Of a DNA stretch of 64,000 nucleotides, positions 48,034-58,067 are shown piece after piece. This stretch comes from Alcaligenaceae bacterium (lineage in GTDB: Bacteria > Pseudomonadota > Gammaproteobacteria > Burkholderiales > Burkholderiaceae_B). The stretch spans positions 1-64,000 of the forward strand of contig JAUNUJ010000010.1 in the NCBI GenBank assembly GCA_030538235.1, read 5' to 3'. Each line of letters opens with the position of its first letter. Positions within the stretch are counted from its first letter, which is position 1. The notes beneath the pieces were generated by a model. That model was not told the origin of the DNA. It saw only the letters and a program-made list of their open reading frames with translations, and did no database searches. A program made the translations under genes and the position numbers.

Positions 48034-49296
48034 CTAGAATTTGCTCAAAGCATCTTTTAAAGCGCTGAGACGAGCCTCATAGACGGCTTCTTTGATGTGC
48101 GGGGCACTTGCCCCACAAGACTTGGCAATACATCCGGCATCCACAGCCTTCACGGCCTCAAAAAGCACATGCCATTGCTGTCTTTGTTTGCTAATGAGCT
48201 GAGTGGCCTGACCCCTCACGTCCAAAAGCAAAGCATAGCTCTGCAACAACTCTGCAAAACGCGCTGGCTTTCTGATCGCATCCGTAGCAAGAATGGTATT
48301 AAGCGCTACTGCTGCGTCAAACGACTGCGGTAGAAAACTGTCACTCATCGCCTGATCCCATTGCGCAAGTAATTGTGCCGCTTCTTGACAAATATGTGGC
48401 GCTCTCAAGCGCTGACTAAACCCCTTGATGTCCTCAACCCGATAAAAAACCAAACCATACCTAAAAGCCGGACTGATTGCTTTAATTGCAACCAAGTTAA
48501 GCACCGCAGCAGCTTCTTCAAACCAAGTAAAGCCCGGCAAGATACGCTCTAAAGCACCAATCTGCACTAAAAACTCAAAGCTACGAGTCGGTTTCGTTTG
48601 AACCAGTGCCCGTGACAACTCCTGCCACACACGCTCAGCAACCAAGTGATCAACCTCGCCATTGTCCACCATCGCCCGGCAATAGCTTAGTGTTTCCGGT
48701 GCCACCTGAAAATCTTCAAAACGGGCCAAAAAACGCGCTAAACGCAAGACCCGTACAGGATCCTCGATAAAGGCATCACTGACATGACGAAAAAGCTTTT
48801 GACGCAAATCCTTCAAGCCATTAAAGGGGTCCGTTAATAAAGGCTGATTACCCGACGTTAAGAACTCATCTAAAGCACCACTTAATAATTGCTGTCGCAA
48901 GCCCTCTGGGCCCAGTTTTTCGGCTTGTCCGTCAAGAAACTGTTGACCCTCTTTTCTGAGTGCCATAGCATTAACAGTCAGGTCACGACGCAATAAGTCC
49001 TGCTCTAAACTGACATCGCTGCCGGTATAAAAAGTAAAGCCTTGGTAGCCACGACCGGACTTACGTTCGGTGCGGGCCAAGGCGTATTCCTCGCGCGTAC
49101 ACGGATGCAAAAACACCGGAAAATCACCGCCCACCGGCAGATAGCCATTTGCCACCATTTGTTCTGGCGTCACTCCAATCACCACCCAATCATAATCACC
49201 TGCCGGTAAGCCCAGTAGGAGGTCGCGCACTGCGCCTCCTACGGCATAAACCGATGATTCATTGATGGTGTTTTTTGTTATTGTCGTGTTACTCAT
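48034..49296 (-). CDS. cca: CCA-adding tRNA nucleotidyltransferase
   Basis: The enzyme builds or repairs the 3'-CCA end of tRNAs. The nucleotidyltransferase head is in [23 protein letters not shown] (near residues 17-39) with the catalytic DxD as DYD. Further motifs are [10 protein letters not shown] and [15 protein letters not shown]. 420 aa is near E. coli Cca (412 aa), but I do not see an intact HD motif in the C-terminal half, so extra phosphatase activity is doubtful. It follows slt by 18 bp. Confidence 0.92.
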   Translation of the reverse strand: MSNTTITKNTINESSVYAVGGAVRDLLLGLPAGDYDWVVIGVTPEQMVANGYLPVGGDFPVFLHPCTREEYALARTERKSGRGYQGFTFYTGSDVSLEQDLLRRDLTVNAMALRKEGQQFLDGQAEKLGPEGLRQQLLSGALDEFLTSGNQPLLTDPFNGLKDLRQKLFRHVSDAFIEDPVRVLRLARFLARFEDFQVAPETLSYCRAMVDNGEVDHLVAERVWQELSRALVQTKPTRSFEFLVQIGALERILPGFTWFEEAAAVLNLVAIKAISPAFRYGLVFYRVEDIKGFSQRLRAPHICQEAAQLLAQWDQAMSDSFLPQSFDAAVALNTILATDAIRKPARFAELLQSYALLLDVRGQATQLISKQRQQWHVLFEAVKAVDAGCIAKSCGASAPHIKEAVYEARLSALKDALSKF

Positions 49297-49314
49297 GTAA
49301 TTATCAACATCAAA

Positions 49315-51381
49315 TTAAGGTCGAATAGTCCCTAAGCGCTGAGCCAGCGAAGTAGGTCTACCGTTATTGAATTTGATATCGTACCAGACCGCATTAGAAA
49401 GCACATGCTTTACATATAAACGAGTTTCTGTAAATGGTATAGTCTCAGTGAAAATTGCTCCCTCTACCGGCTCTGATAAGCTATTGCGCCAACGGACTGC
49501 GCGATTAGGGCCAGCATTGTAGCCTACCGTAGCCAACACCTCGGAGCCGTCTTGTTTATCCAAAATATCCTTGAGGTAAGTGGTGCCGAATAAAGTATTG
49601 GTATCAAAGTCATTGATCATTGATTGGTTGTAATTCTGCACACCCAATTTACGCGCCACCAATTGCGCTGTTCCCGGCATCAATTGCATCAGACCTGAAG
49701 CACCCACGCCGGAGCGAGCTACCGGCACAAAACGTGACTCCTGACGAATCAAACCATACACCCAGGCCGGCGAGACCCCGACACGACGCGCTTGAGCCGT
49801 CACTCGACCATCAAATGGTGCAACAAAGCGCTGCTTAAAATTCACACTCTGCTTGGTTAAAAGTGAGGTATTAATCGTACGATCATAAAAACCGACTTGA
49901 TTAGCCCACTCCGCCGCCGCCATCAACTGACGATCACTTAAGCCGCGAATCGCATGATTCCACTCGACCACGGCATATTCACGTGCACCGATACCGAGTA
50001 ATGCCACGGCATTTTGTAATCCGCTATTACGTTTGATTTGATTAAGCTCCGCCGCGGTAACCGGTGTCGCTTGCTCAGGCCAAGTAATTTTTTGATCCAA
50101 GGCTTCCCGCGCTAATTGACCATAAAAATCATAATGATCCAAAAGACTGCGGTAACCATTTTGTGCTGCCGAGGTTTGACCTAAAGCAGCTAAGGCGCGC
50201 GAATGCCAATAAACCCAAGCGGTTTCTTTTTGTTGCTCCTTAGACATCATTTCGATGGTGTCTTTGACTCGTTGCCAATTAATCGTTGGTTGACGTAATG
50301 CCGCCCGCACGCGCCAAGCTGCATTGTAATCACTTAGTGCGATATCTTTGGACTGTTGGTACCAGCTGTCGGAACGGTCCTCCAGATTTAATACAGACAC
50401 TAGACCAAACTGAGCATATGCCCATTGCTTGTCTTTTTCACTTAAAAGATTGGTACCTCTTAAGATTTGAATACCCTGCTCACGATCCTGACGAGCTAAA
50501 CGACTAAAGGCGATAGCGCGTAATTCCGCATCGAGAGGTGAAGTGGCTGCGCCGGATTGTCGACTAATCCAGGCGCGCGGATCATTAATAATCGCATCAT
50601 ATTGTGCTAATTGGGCAGGTGAAAAAACAAGTGCCGCATAGCGTCTCGCTGAGTTTTTGTTGTCATACTCTACAGCATCTCTTAAGCCCGACTGTAGGTG
50701 TTCAAAACTGAGTCGACCCTGACTATTTAGCGTCTGTAACATAGCCCAACAAGAGTTTCCGGGACTAAAACTAGTCAAAGCATCACGAATACCGACGCGC
50801 TGTCCGGTGGCCGCCTGACTTTGTATTAAAGCGCATTGGGCTTGAGGCAAATTGATATTAACTGCGCCCAATGCCGCTGCGCTACGATAATCACCTAAGG
50901 CAGCGGCTTTTATTAGCCACTCGGCCTTTAAACGTTCGGCCATATAGCTGTTGGGATTATCCTCGATAAATTTCTTAAGGGCTGCGCTATCAAAGGCTGC
51001 CGTGCTACTGACCGTATTGATATGGTTGCGTAAAAACCAGTAAGTCGGATAAGCCCCTATCTCATGATCATCTCGGGCGCCGTAGGCAAAGCCCGGCAAG
51101 AGATCCCATTGGCGATTTTGCATGGCGCGGTAAGCACTACCCACTGCCGCCCTAGCTGAGGTATTTACCGGCTTTAAATCGCGTTCAGGAACACGTGAAC
51201 GTAGGTCTTGCCCAACTAATTCCTCGGTACCGAGTTCAGCTGATTCATCACTTGGGGCTGAAGTTAAGGCTGATTGTGACTGCGCTGTTGAACTGCAGCC
51301 GCTCACCACAAACAAGGCCGAGGCTAAAATCCCGCCTAGCAGTGTATACTTCCAATAAGGTGATAGTGATTTTTTAGACAT
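49315..51381 (-). CDS. slt: Soluble lytic transglycosylase, lipoprotein form
   Basis: This enzyme cleaves peptidoglycan to 1,6-anhydro products. It has a signal peptide with a lipobox (LFVVSGCSS, Cys near 29), a long alpha-helical superhelix (about residues 80-500) and a C-terminal catalytic SLT domain with the Glu in GLIRQESRFVPVARSGVGASGLMQLMP and later VGYNAGPNRAVRWRN. 688 aa. The lipobox suggests outer-membrane anchoring, unlike periplasmic E. coli Slt70. It forms a unit with cca and is divergent from the cyclo-ligase gene. Confidence 0.92.
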   Translation of the reverse strand: MSKKSLSPYWKYTLLGGILASALFVVSGCSSTAQSQSALTSAPSDESAELGTEELVGQDLRSRVPERDLKPVNTSARAAVGSAYRAMQNRQWDLLPGFAYGARDDHEIGAYPTYWFLRNHINTVSSTAAFDSAALKKFIEDNPNSYMAERLKAEWLIKAAALGDYRSAAALGAVNINLPQAQCALIQSQAATGQRVGIRDALTSFSPGNSCWAMLQTLNSQGRLSFEHLQSGLRDAVEYDNKNSARRYAALVFSPAQLAQYDAIINDPRAWISRQSGAATSPLDAELRAIAFSRLARQDREQGIQILRGTNLLSEKDKQWAYAQFGLVSVLNLEDRSDSWYQQSKDIALSDYNAAWRVRAALRQPTINWQRVKDTIEMMSKEQQKETAWVYWHSRALAALGQTSAAQNGYRSLLDHYDFYGQLAREALDQKITWPEQATPVTAAELNQIKRNSGLQNAVALLGIGAREYAVVEWNHAIRGLSDRQLMAAAEWANQVGFYDRTINTSLLTKQSVNFKQRFVAPFDGRVTAQARRVGVSPAWVYGLIRQESRFVPVARSGVGASGLMQLMPGTAQLVARKLGVQNYNQSMINDFDTNTLFGTTYLKDILDKQDGSEVLATVGYNAGPNRAVRWRNSLSEPVEGAIFTETIPFTETRLYVKHVLSNAVWYDIKFNNGRPTSLAQRLGTIRP

Positions 51382-51430
51382 TGTCGCTCCGCTAATTTCT
51401 TGACTAATTGGTCAATATACATACCCGTCT

Positions 51431-52087
51431 ATGCAGCAGAATAACACAAACTTATATCAATCCATAAGATCTGACTTGTTAGATAAACGCAAGCAACTAA
51501 GCTCAACTGAACATCAAATGCGCTCAAAGGCCTTAAGTGAGCATTTTTTAGGTTGGCTAAAAAGCCTAGAGTACGAAACGCAACATCACGAGGGTTTTGA
51601 GGCGTTAAAAATCCTCCCAGCTCGTCACAAAATCCGCCGACAGGGTTTAGTTGTTGCCGCTTTTTGGCCTTATCGCAATGAACCTGATATATGTGAGTTA
51701 CTTGAAGCGCTTCATGCCATGGGCCACGAAATTATTTTGCCCAAAGTTATGCAAAAAAATGCACCTTTACAATTCTTTTATTGGGATCCGGGCGCAACGC
51801 TGATCAAAGGTCATTTCGGCCTACTGGAGCCGGAGCCTAATGAAATCGGAGCTTTGCCGGACATTGTACTGATACCGATGTTAGGTTATGGGGAAAATGG
51901 CGAACGCTTAGGCTACGGCGGTGGCTATTATGATCGCACCATTGCCCAATGGGAAGAGCAAGGTCATGAACCGGTTCTTATTGGCGCCCTCTGGTCTGAC
52001 GCACGCTTGCCACAAGATTATGTTGCCCTAGCCCATGACAAACTCATCGATGGCATCGTGACTGAAAAAGGTCTGCTGTTTTTCTAA
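51431..52087 (+). CDS. 5-formyltetrahydrofolate cyclo-ligase
   Basis: The enzyme converts 5-formyl-THF to 5,10-methenyl-THF using ATP. Motifs are VAAFWPYRNEPDICELLEAL (about residues 77-96), ILIPMLGYGENGERLGYGGGYYDRTI in register near 154-180, and the ending ALAHDKLIDGIVTEKG. 218 aa. A stretch of about 15 residues around EYETQHHEGFEALK lengthens the N-terminal part. It is divergent from slt, 49 bp away. Confidence 0.9.
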   Translation: MQQNNTNLYQSIRSDLLDKRKQLSSTEHQMRSKALSEHFLGWLKSLEYETQHHEGFEALKILPARHKIRRQGLVVAAFWPYRNEPDICELLEALHAMGHEIILPKVMQKNAPLQFFYWDPGATLIKGHFGLLEPEPNEIGALPDIVLIPMLGYGENGERLGYGGGYYDRTIAQWEEQGHEPVLIGALWSDARLPQDYVALAHDKLIDGIVTEKGLLFF

Positions 52088-52182
52088 CAAATCGCTATAG
52101 CAAAAAGGTGAGATCCATAGTAAATTATCAGCAGGCATTTGTCCTTTAATTTAGATGGTTTTACACAAGGAAAAACACGCAT

Positions 52183-52803
52183 ATGAAACTATATTATCTG
52201 CAGGGCTCCTGCTCGTTGATACCCCACACGGCTTTGAAGTGGATTGGTGTTGAGCATGAGGTTTTTGAAACACCTCGGGATTACTTAAAGTCAGCGGAAT
52301 ACTTAGCAAAAAATCCTGCCGGTGCCGTGCCGACACTTGAGGATGACGATTTTGTGATTGTTCAAAATATCGGTATTTTGACTTACTTAGACAGCAAATT
52401 CCCGGAAGCTGAACTTTTTGGTGCAAAGGGCAATGCCCATCAGCGCGCCTTGGCTTATCGTTGGTTAGCCTATGCAAACTCTGATGTCCATAAGTTGTTC
52501 CCTCCGTTTTTCAGCACTCCGGTCTTTGTTGGTGACGATCAAGAGCTGCACGAACGTGTAAAAAAAGCTGCCGCTGAGTCGATCCTTAAGACTCTGAAAA
52601 TTGCTGAAGAACACTTAACCGATCGTGAGTATCTTATCGATCAGATTTGTATTGCCGATATTTACTTATTCGCGACTTTGCGTTGGGCTAAACTGGTCAA
52701 AATCCGCTTAGATGAACTACCTAATTTACAGGCTTATTATGAACACCTGGCTACTTTTGAGCCACTTCAAAAAGCCATGGACGTTGAACGGATAAAAGCC
52801 TAG
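52183..52803 (+). CDS. Glutathione S-transferase-like protein
   Basis: The N-terminal thioredoxin-fold domain begins MKLYYLQGSCSLIPHTALKW, with the catalytic-type Ser/Cys region of beta-class GSTs (Ser-Cys-Ser near residues 9-11). NPAGAVPTLEDDD (cis-Pro) and the SNAIL-like VQNIGILTYLD follow. The C-terminal all-helical domain starts near residue 90. 206 aa. AAGGA lies 13-17 bases before the ATG. Its substrate is unknown. Confidence 0.88.
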   Translation: MKLYYLQGSCSLIPHTALKWIGVEHEVFETPRDYLKSAEYLAKNPAGAVPTLEDDDFVIVQNIGILTYLDSKFPEAELFGAKGNAHQRALAYRWLAYANSDVHKLFPPFFSTPVFVGDDQELHERVKKAAAESILKTLKIAEEHLTDREYLIDQICIADIYLFATLRWAKLVKIRLDELPNLQAYYEHLATFEPLQKAMDVERIKA

Positions 52804-52842
52804 GCACCAAGTAAGCGTCCGGTGAGCACCGATTGACTTATT

Positions 52843-52887
52843 CTAAACGATCAATGCCCTGATAGATTCAGGGCATTGATCGTTTAG
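52843..52887. terminator. Perfect 20-bp hairpin between the GST-like and adhesin genes
   Basis: CTAAACGATCAATGCCCTGA (52843-52862) pairs perfectly with 52868-52887 around a 5-nt loop. It lies between two convergent genes and can fold on either strand. No long T-run follows, so it may act as a bidirectional terminator or 3'-end protector. Confidence 0.65.
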
Positions 52888-52961
52888 ATGACAGTTGTTT
52901 AGGTCAATACGTCATACTCCTGCCTGCACCTAAATATCGGCGCAGACAGGATTAGATGGTC

Positions 52962-55900
52962 TTAGATGATTAAGAAATCGGTACTGTCCAACGTTGGTGT
53001 ATTGGTCAACGTCGCAAACTGCACCGCCGCACCACTACCCGAGCCGTCGGCATCATAGGAAAGGGCACCCGTGGTGTTGTTATACAATACGGTGGGTGCC
53101 TCGGTACTAGCTGCAGCCCCAGTTTCAAAGGTCACCGTATCACCGGCATTCAAGCCCGTAAACACTAGGGAGCTCAGCACTAATTTATCTCCATCGGTCT
53201 TGCTGAAGTCAGTCACAGCATCTACGTTCCGGCCATCCGGCATCAAAGGTGCAACAAACACAAACTTATCGGCACCTGTACCACCCGTTAAGGCGTCCTT
53301 ACCCATACCACCAACCAGATAATCATCACCGGCATCACCATTAAGAGTGTCATCACCCTGACCTCCATATAGGTAGTCATTGCCATCGCCACCGTTCAAG
53401 ATATCATTACCCAAACCACCATATAGTTTGTCATGACCGGCGCCACCGTTCAAGGTATCGTTACCTAGACCGCCATCCATGATGTCGTCGCCGGCGGTGC
53501 CGGTCAAGGTATCGTTTGTCACATTACCTTGATGCGTCGCATTGGCAATAGGTAAAGCTGAGACGTCGATCACCATCGTATTAGTCATGGAGTCGCCATC
53601 ATTATCCGTTACCTTGAAACCGAACACGACCGGATCGTGATTAGGGACGCTATCGGCTGGATTAAAGACCACGCCACCGTTAGGACTCTTGCCGGTCATT
53701 TCCACCGTCAATGTACTCCCTCCCGCTAAATTGACTGTCAGAACGCCATCGGCATGAGTCCATCCTCCACCGCTAGGACCGGTTAGTACACCTTCTCTGG
53801 TGCTTGTGAAGGTCTTGTCGCCAACATACACCTCAGAGACAAAACCACCGTCGGCACCAAAGCCTGTGAACATACCGATTAAAGAAGCCTTGATGACACT
53901 GCTCAACACATCCACTGCCTGTGGGACCGTGCCTACCAAAACCGCACCAAGCTGACTCATGTCTGAGACCATAATAGCCATATCGTTATTGTCAAGATTG
54001 TTTAAGCCATCGTAGGCAATTGGATCCAGCTCAGACTTGCTAGAAGCGCCAAAACCGAGTGCGTAGGATTTTATGTCATTAGCTCTAAGAAAAGCTTCCC
54101 AAGTGTTCTGCAGTGTTTGGTTTACATTCCCACCAAAATTCGGTTCCCCATCACTCATGAAATATGAGAGATTATTGACACCCTCTCCTGTAAGTGGAGG
54201 GTTGCCGCCGTACTCGCTCGCATTAAAATTATCTAGCAACTCGTCCAAAGCCTGCCGATAGTTGGTACCGCCCCCAGCATACAGAGAACTCAAATAATTC
54301 TTTGCAGCAGCAATAGAGACCCACCCCGGCGAAACCTGTGTCGCACTACTTGCAAATGTGCTCAGGTTGACCCTGACCTCACCATTCGTTGAACCGACTG
54401 CATCCACTTGGGCTTGGTATGTATCAAGCATGGTTTCGATAGCTTCGATCGCAGCTTGCAGGCGCGTCTTCCCTGGAATATCAGATCTATAACCCATGCT
54501 TCCAGAGACGTCTAAGCTAATCATCACGTTGGCATAGAAGGTATTTGTTACCCCCACCGTTTCGTACACTGTAGAAACCATCGGGCTATCATCTTCCACA
54601 CTCACCGTGAGCGTTAACGGCGTACTGTCTGCGATGCCGTCATTGACCACCAAGCCAAAGGCTAAGTCTAAGGCGTCTTCCGTTGCGCTATCCGGGTGAT
54701 CGATGGGACCACTTAAGGTCACCGTGTAGTCCGCTTTAAAGCCATTGGTCACACCGGCATCTGCCGTCACTGTGCCCACACTCACACGGATCACTTCTTG
54801 ACCACCGGCAGAGCCGATGATCACACCCGCCGTGCTCACATCCCACGTGATGGCTTGGCCACCCGAGGTGAAGGCACCGGTGGGGGCCGTGAAGTTAAAG
54901 CCAAAGTCGCCGGCCGCATTATCCACGTCAGTGAACTTAATGCCGTCCGCCACCGTGACTGTGGCCTCATTGGTCGTGTCCGGATTACCGACGTCATCCA
55001 CGAGACCGCCCGCTAAGCCTTCTTCCGAGACCGACGCGGTCAAGGTGCTGCTGCCCGCATCCACCACCGGCACATCGTTGGTCCCCGTGATCGTGATCGT
55101 TAAGGTCGCAACCTTGCTATCACCGTCTGCGTCCGTGATGGTGTACTCATAACTCTCCGTTAAGGTATCACCCTCGTTGAGCGCATCAACATCTGGGCTA
55201 CTGTTGTTCAAGGTATAGGTGTAGCTACCGTCGGCATTCAGTACCAAGGTGCCATAGCTCAAGTCACCGTTATGCGCCGACACACTGCCCGCCCCATCTG
55301 CACCGAAGCCGTCGTTTGCTAAGACATTACCTGTTACCGTGGCAACACCTTCTGCTATCGTGTTCGTATCGTCCACCGCGACCGGGCTATCATCTTCCAC
55401 ACTCACCGTGAGCGTTAACGGCGTACTGTCTGCGATGCCGTCATTGACCACCAAGCCAAAGGCTAAGTCTAAGGCGTCTTCCGTTGCGCTATCCGGGTGA
55501 TCGATGGGACCACTTAAGGTCACCGTGTAGTCCGCTTTAAAGCCATTGGTCACACCGGCATCTGCCGTCACTGTGCCCACACTCACACGGATCACTTCTT
55601 GACCACCGGCAGAGCCGATGATCACACCCGCCGTGCTCACATCCCACGTGATGGCTTGGCCACCCGAGGTGAAGGCACCGGTGGGGGCCGTGAAGTTAAA
55701 GCCAAAGTCGCCGGCCGCATTATCCACGTCAGTGAACTTAATGCCGTCCGCCACCGTGACTGTGGCCTCATTGGTCGTGTCCGGATTACCGACGTCATCC
55801 ACGAGACCGCCCGCTAAGCCTTCTTCCGAGACCGACGCGGTCAAGGTGCTGCTGCCCGCATCCACCACCGGCACATCGTTGGTCCCCGTGATCGTGATCG

Positions 55901-57968
55901 TTAAGGTCGCAACCTTGCTATCACCGTCTGCGTCCGTGATGGTGTACTCATAACTCTCCGTTAAGGTATCACCCTCGTTGAGCGCATCAACATCTGGGCT
56001 ACTGTTGTTCAAGGTATAGGTGTAGCTACCGTCGGCATTCAGTACCAAGGTGCCATAGCTCAAGTCACCGTTATGCGCCGACACACTGCCCGCCCCATCT
56101 GCACCGAAGCCGTCGTTTGCTAAGACATTACCCATCACCGGATCGCCATTTTCAGCTATCGTATTTACATCGTCCGCGGCAACCGGAACGTCATCCACCA
56201 CCGTCACGGTGACCGTACCACTAGCTGACTCACCATCCAGATCCGTCACCGTCAGCGTCAACACGGGCAAATCTAGCGTATTCGGACCACCACCATCGGC
56301 ATGCGTCACATTATCCTTTAGCACATAACGGTAATGTACCGTGCCTGTGCCGCTAGCGACATCAAAAACATAGTACGCGGTTAGCGTACCTGTCGACGTA
56401 TCCTCCACCACGGTCGGACTAGTCGCGTCCGTGCCTAAGGTCACTCCACCGAGTTGCACCGAGGCCACACCGTCCTTGGAGGTGAACGCAACCACCCCCT
56501 CTGCCAACTCACTCGCATCACTGTTATTGTCACCATCCGCATCAGCCATCTCGCCTGTGCCACCCGGTTTATCCGTGCGCGGGGCCAAACCTGTCTCATT
56601 GACCAACAAAGTCACATGGGCCGACTCAGGATTCTGTGGGTCACCATCACCCACCACCGGTGTCGCATTGGCGATACTGATCGTTAATGTTGCCTCAACG
56701 CTGTCCTGATCCCCATCAATTAAAGTATAGGTAAAGACATCATCCACCCCACCGGCAGTCCCAGCGGTACGTGTGTAGCTGTAGCTACCGTCGGCACTGA
56801 TGGTCAAGACGCCATACTGACCAGTGATAATCGTATCACCCGAACCCACAATCGCTACCGCAGGGCTGCCGGCCGTCGTTGCCACCACCTGGCTCACCAC
56901 TGCACCGTCTGCACCGAGCGCATCGTTCGTCACGACATTGCCTGCCACCGTGGCAGCATTTTCAGCCATCGTATTTACATCGTCCGCAGCAACCGGAACG
57001 TCATCCACAATCCGCACGCTTAAGGTGTTCGTGGCCTTATCGCCATCGTTGTCAGTCAGCACTACTTGCAAGTTTTCAAATAATGCATTAGCACCATCCC
57101 CCGCCGGATGCGCTTTACTGCCGGTCAGTAAATAGCTATAGCTCACCTCACCTGTACTTGCGTTATAGCCTGTCACCGTTAACTCATTACCGTAAGGTGT
57201 CATTAACTTGGCACCGACCACCAACTTGCCGTCGACTAGGAAGGTCGTACCACCAATACTTAAACTCTTAACACCATCAAGGCTCTTAATCACAAAACTA
57301 CCATGACCTCGCTCACCATCACTGGCGGCTTCGGAACCACTACCATCCAAGGCCTTTTCATAGACCGTTACATCACCACCTTGCGCCTGCGGTGTCAGAC
57401 CACTAATCTCCGGCGTATGATTTGGCGGTGGAACTGTGCCACCATTGCCACCACCGCCCCCACCCCCTGCGAGAGCGGCGCCCAAGGCTCCCGCGGCTAG
57501 CAACGGCAACCAAAATAACGGCACCGCAAAGGCGTTAGCACCACCGAGCGCCTGACCTGCCATCACGCCGTCCGCTAACATACTCACGGCATCGGATACC
57601 TCAGCACTCTCCGGCACATAAGGATAAACCTTGCCGTTTTCATGCGTGCCGACCAACATATTGTTGCTGCCCTCGGCATAACCGATGTCGCCGTTGTCTT
57701 TATAATAGTCCTCTATGACTAAATCCGGCTGCTCAACATCACCGCCTTCAAAGGCAATGTGCAAATGTTTACCGGCACGTTTAGTTGCAATGTTCTCGGG
57801 ACCAAAACCTGTGGCCTCATCCGTCAAGTGATAATGCACATTAGCCTGCGCCTGAATATGAATCGCCTGACCTTGGGCGCCAATACCACCTTCGCCCCCT
57901 GCAATCTGTACCGTTTGAACCGTCTCATTCTTATTATTAATACGAAGGGTAATATTTTTCAAACTCAT
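52962..57968 (-). CDS. Large type I-secreted adhesin with VCBS-type, VWA and RTX regions
   Basis: This is a 1668-aa surface or extracellular protein. The N-terminal region (1 to about 150) resembles the BapA prefix domain, followed by a hydrophobic segment and a Gly run (about 150-173). From there to about 1130 it carries Asp-rich VCBS/cadherin-like repeats. A VWA domain with the MIDAS motif DVSGSMG lies near 1150. RTX nonapeptides (GGxGxDxLx, near 1486-1566) and an uncleaved type I secretion signal ending DFLII close it. ATG at 57968 is chosen because AAGGTAG precedes it and family sequence begins there; the frame is open to 58040. Third positions look more GC-rich than in neighbours. It follows an OmpA-domain lipoprotein gene by 99 bp. 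Confidence 0.9.
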   Translation of the reverse strand: MSLKNITLRINNKNETVQTVQIAGGEGGIGAQGQAIHIQAQANVHYHLTDEATGFGPENIATKRAGKHLHIAFEGGDVEQPDLVIEDYYKDNGDIGYAEGSNNMLVGTHENGKVYPYVPESAEVSDAVSMLADGVMAGQALGGANAFAVPLFWLPLLAAGALGAALAGGGGGGGNGGTVPPPNHTPEISGLTPQAQGGDVTVYEKALDGSGSEAASDGERGHGSFVIKSLDGVKSLSIGGTTFLVDGKLVVGAKLMTPYGNELTVTGYNASTGEVSYSYLLTGSKAHPAGDGANALFENLQVVLTDNDGDKATNTLSVRIVDDVPVAADDVNTMAENAATVAGNVVTNDALGADGAVVSQVVATTAGSPAVAIVGSGDTIITGQYGVLTISADGSYSYTRTAGTAGGVDDVFTYTLIDGDQDSVEATLTISIANATPVVGDGDPQNPESAHVTLLVNETGLAPRTDKPGGTGEMADADGDNNSDASELAEGVVAFTSKDGVASVQLGGVTLGTDATSPTVVEDTSTGTLTAYYVFDVASGTGTVHYRYVLKDNVTHADGGGPNTLDLPVLTLTVTDLDGESASGTVTVTVVDDVPVAADDVNTIAENGDPVMGNVLANDGFGADGAGSVSAHNGDLSYGTLVLNADGSYTYTLNNSSPDVDALNEGDTLTESYEYTITDADGDSKVATLTITITGTNDVPVVDAGSSTLTASVSEEGLAGGLVDDVGNPDTTNEATVTVADGIKFTDVDNAAGDFGFNFTAPTGAFTSGGQAITWDVSTAGVIIGSAGGQEVIRVSVGTVTADAGVTNGFKADYTVTLSGPIDHPDSATEDALDLAFGLVVNDGIADSTPLTLTVSVEDDSPVAVDDTNTIAEGVATVTGNVLANDGFGADGAGSVSAHNGDLSYGTLVLNADGSYTYTLNNSSPDVDALNEGDTLTESYEYTITDADGDSKVATLTITITGTNDVPVVDAGSSTLTASVSEEGLAGGLVDDVGNPDTTNEATVTVADGIKFTDVDNAAGDFGFNFTAPTGAFTSGGQAITWDVSTAGVIIGSAGGQEVIRVSVGTVTADAGVTNGFKADYTVTLSGPIDHPDSATEDALDLAFGLVVNDGIADSTPLTLTVSVEDDSPMVSTVYETVGVTNTFYANVMISLDVSGSMGYRSDIPGKTRLQAAIEAIETMLDTYQAQVDAVGSTNGEVRVNLSTFASSATQVSPGWVSIAAAKNYLSSLYAGGGTNYRQALDELLDNFNASEYGGNPPLTGEGVNNLSYFMSDGEPNFGGNVNQTLQNTWEAFLRANDIKSYALGFGASSKSELDPIAYDGLNNLDNNDMAIMVSDMSQLGAVLVGTVPQAVDVLSSVIKASLIGMFTGFGADGGFVSEVYVGDKTFTSTREGVLTGPSGGGWTHADGVLTVNLAGGSTLTVEMTGKSPNGGVVFNPADSVPNHDPVVFGFKVTDNDGDSMTNTMVIDVSALPIANATHQGNVTNDTLTGTAGDDIMDGGLGNDTLNGGAGHDKLYGGLGNDILNGGDGNDYLYGGQGDDTLNGDAGDDYLVGGMGKDALTGGTGADKFVFVAPLMPDGRNVDAVTDFSKTDGDKLVLSSLVFTGLNAGDTVTFETGAAASTEAPTVLYNNTTGALSYDADGSGSGAAVQFATLTNTPTLDSTDFLII
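54582..55331 (-). repeat. 750-bp intragenic repeat, copy B
   Basis: This segment appears identical to 55383-56132, offset exactly 801 bp. It encodes residues about 880-1129 of the adhesin: a VCBS-type module and a following Asp-rich module ending VEDDSP. Because 801 is a multiple of three, gain or loss of a copy keeps the frame. Confidence 0.9.
55383..56132 (-). repeat. 750-bp intragenic repeat, copy A
   Basis: This is the upstream partner of the repeat at 54582-55331, encoding residues about 613-862. The 51 bp between the copies (55332-55382) also resembles the sequence before copy A but has diverged (GVATVT versus GDPVM), so the full unit is 801 bp (267 codons). Confidence 0.9.
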
Positions 57969-58067
57969 GGTGTCTACCTTTTGCTCATTCAAGTATATGC
58001 CTGCCTCAGCAGACACTAAATGCCTACCGAAGCAAATCAAAATTGTGGATTAAAAAATTAAGGTCGA

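Noticed and set aside
53280-53510. CRISPR-like short repeats
   Set aside because: The regular short repeats are the coding sequence of RTX nonapeptides in the adhesin.
54798-55152. Plus-strand open frames inside the adhesin (also repeated at 55599-55953)
   Set aside because: They are antisense shadows of the repetitive, GC-rich minus-strand gene. They duplicate only because the DNA beneath them is duplicated.
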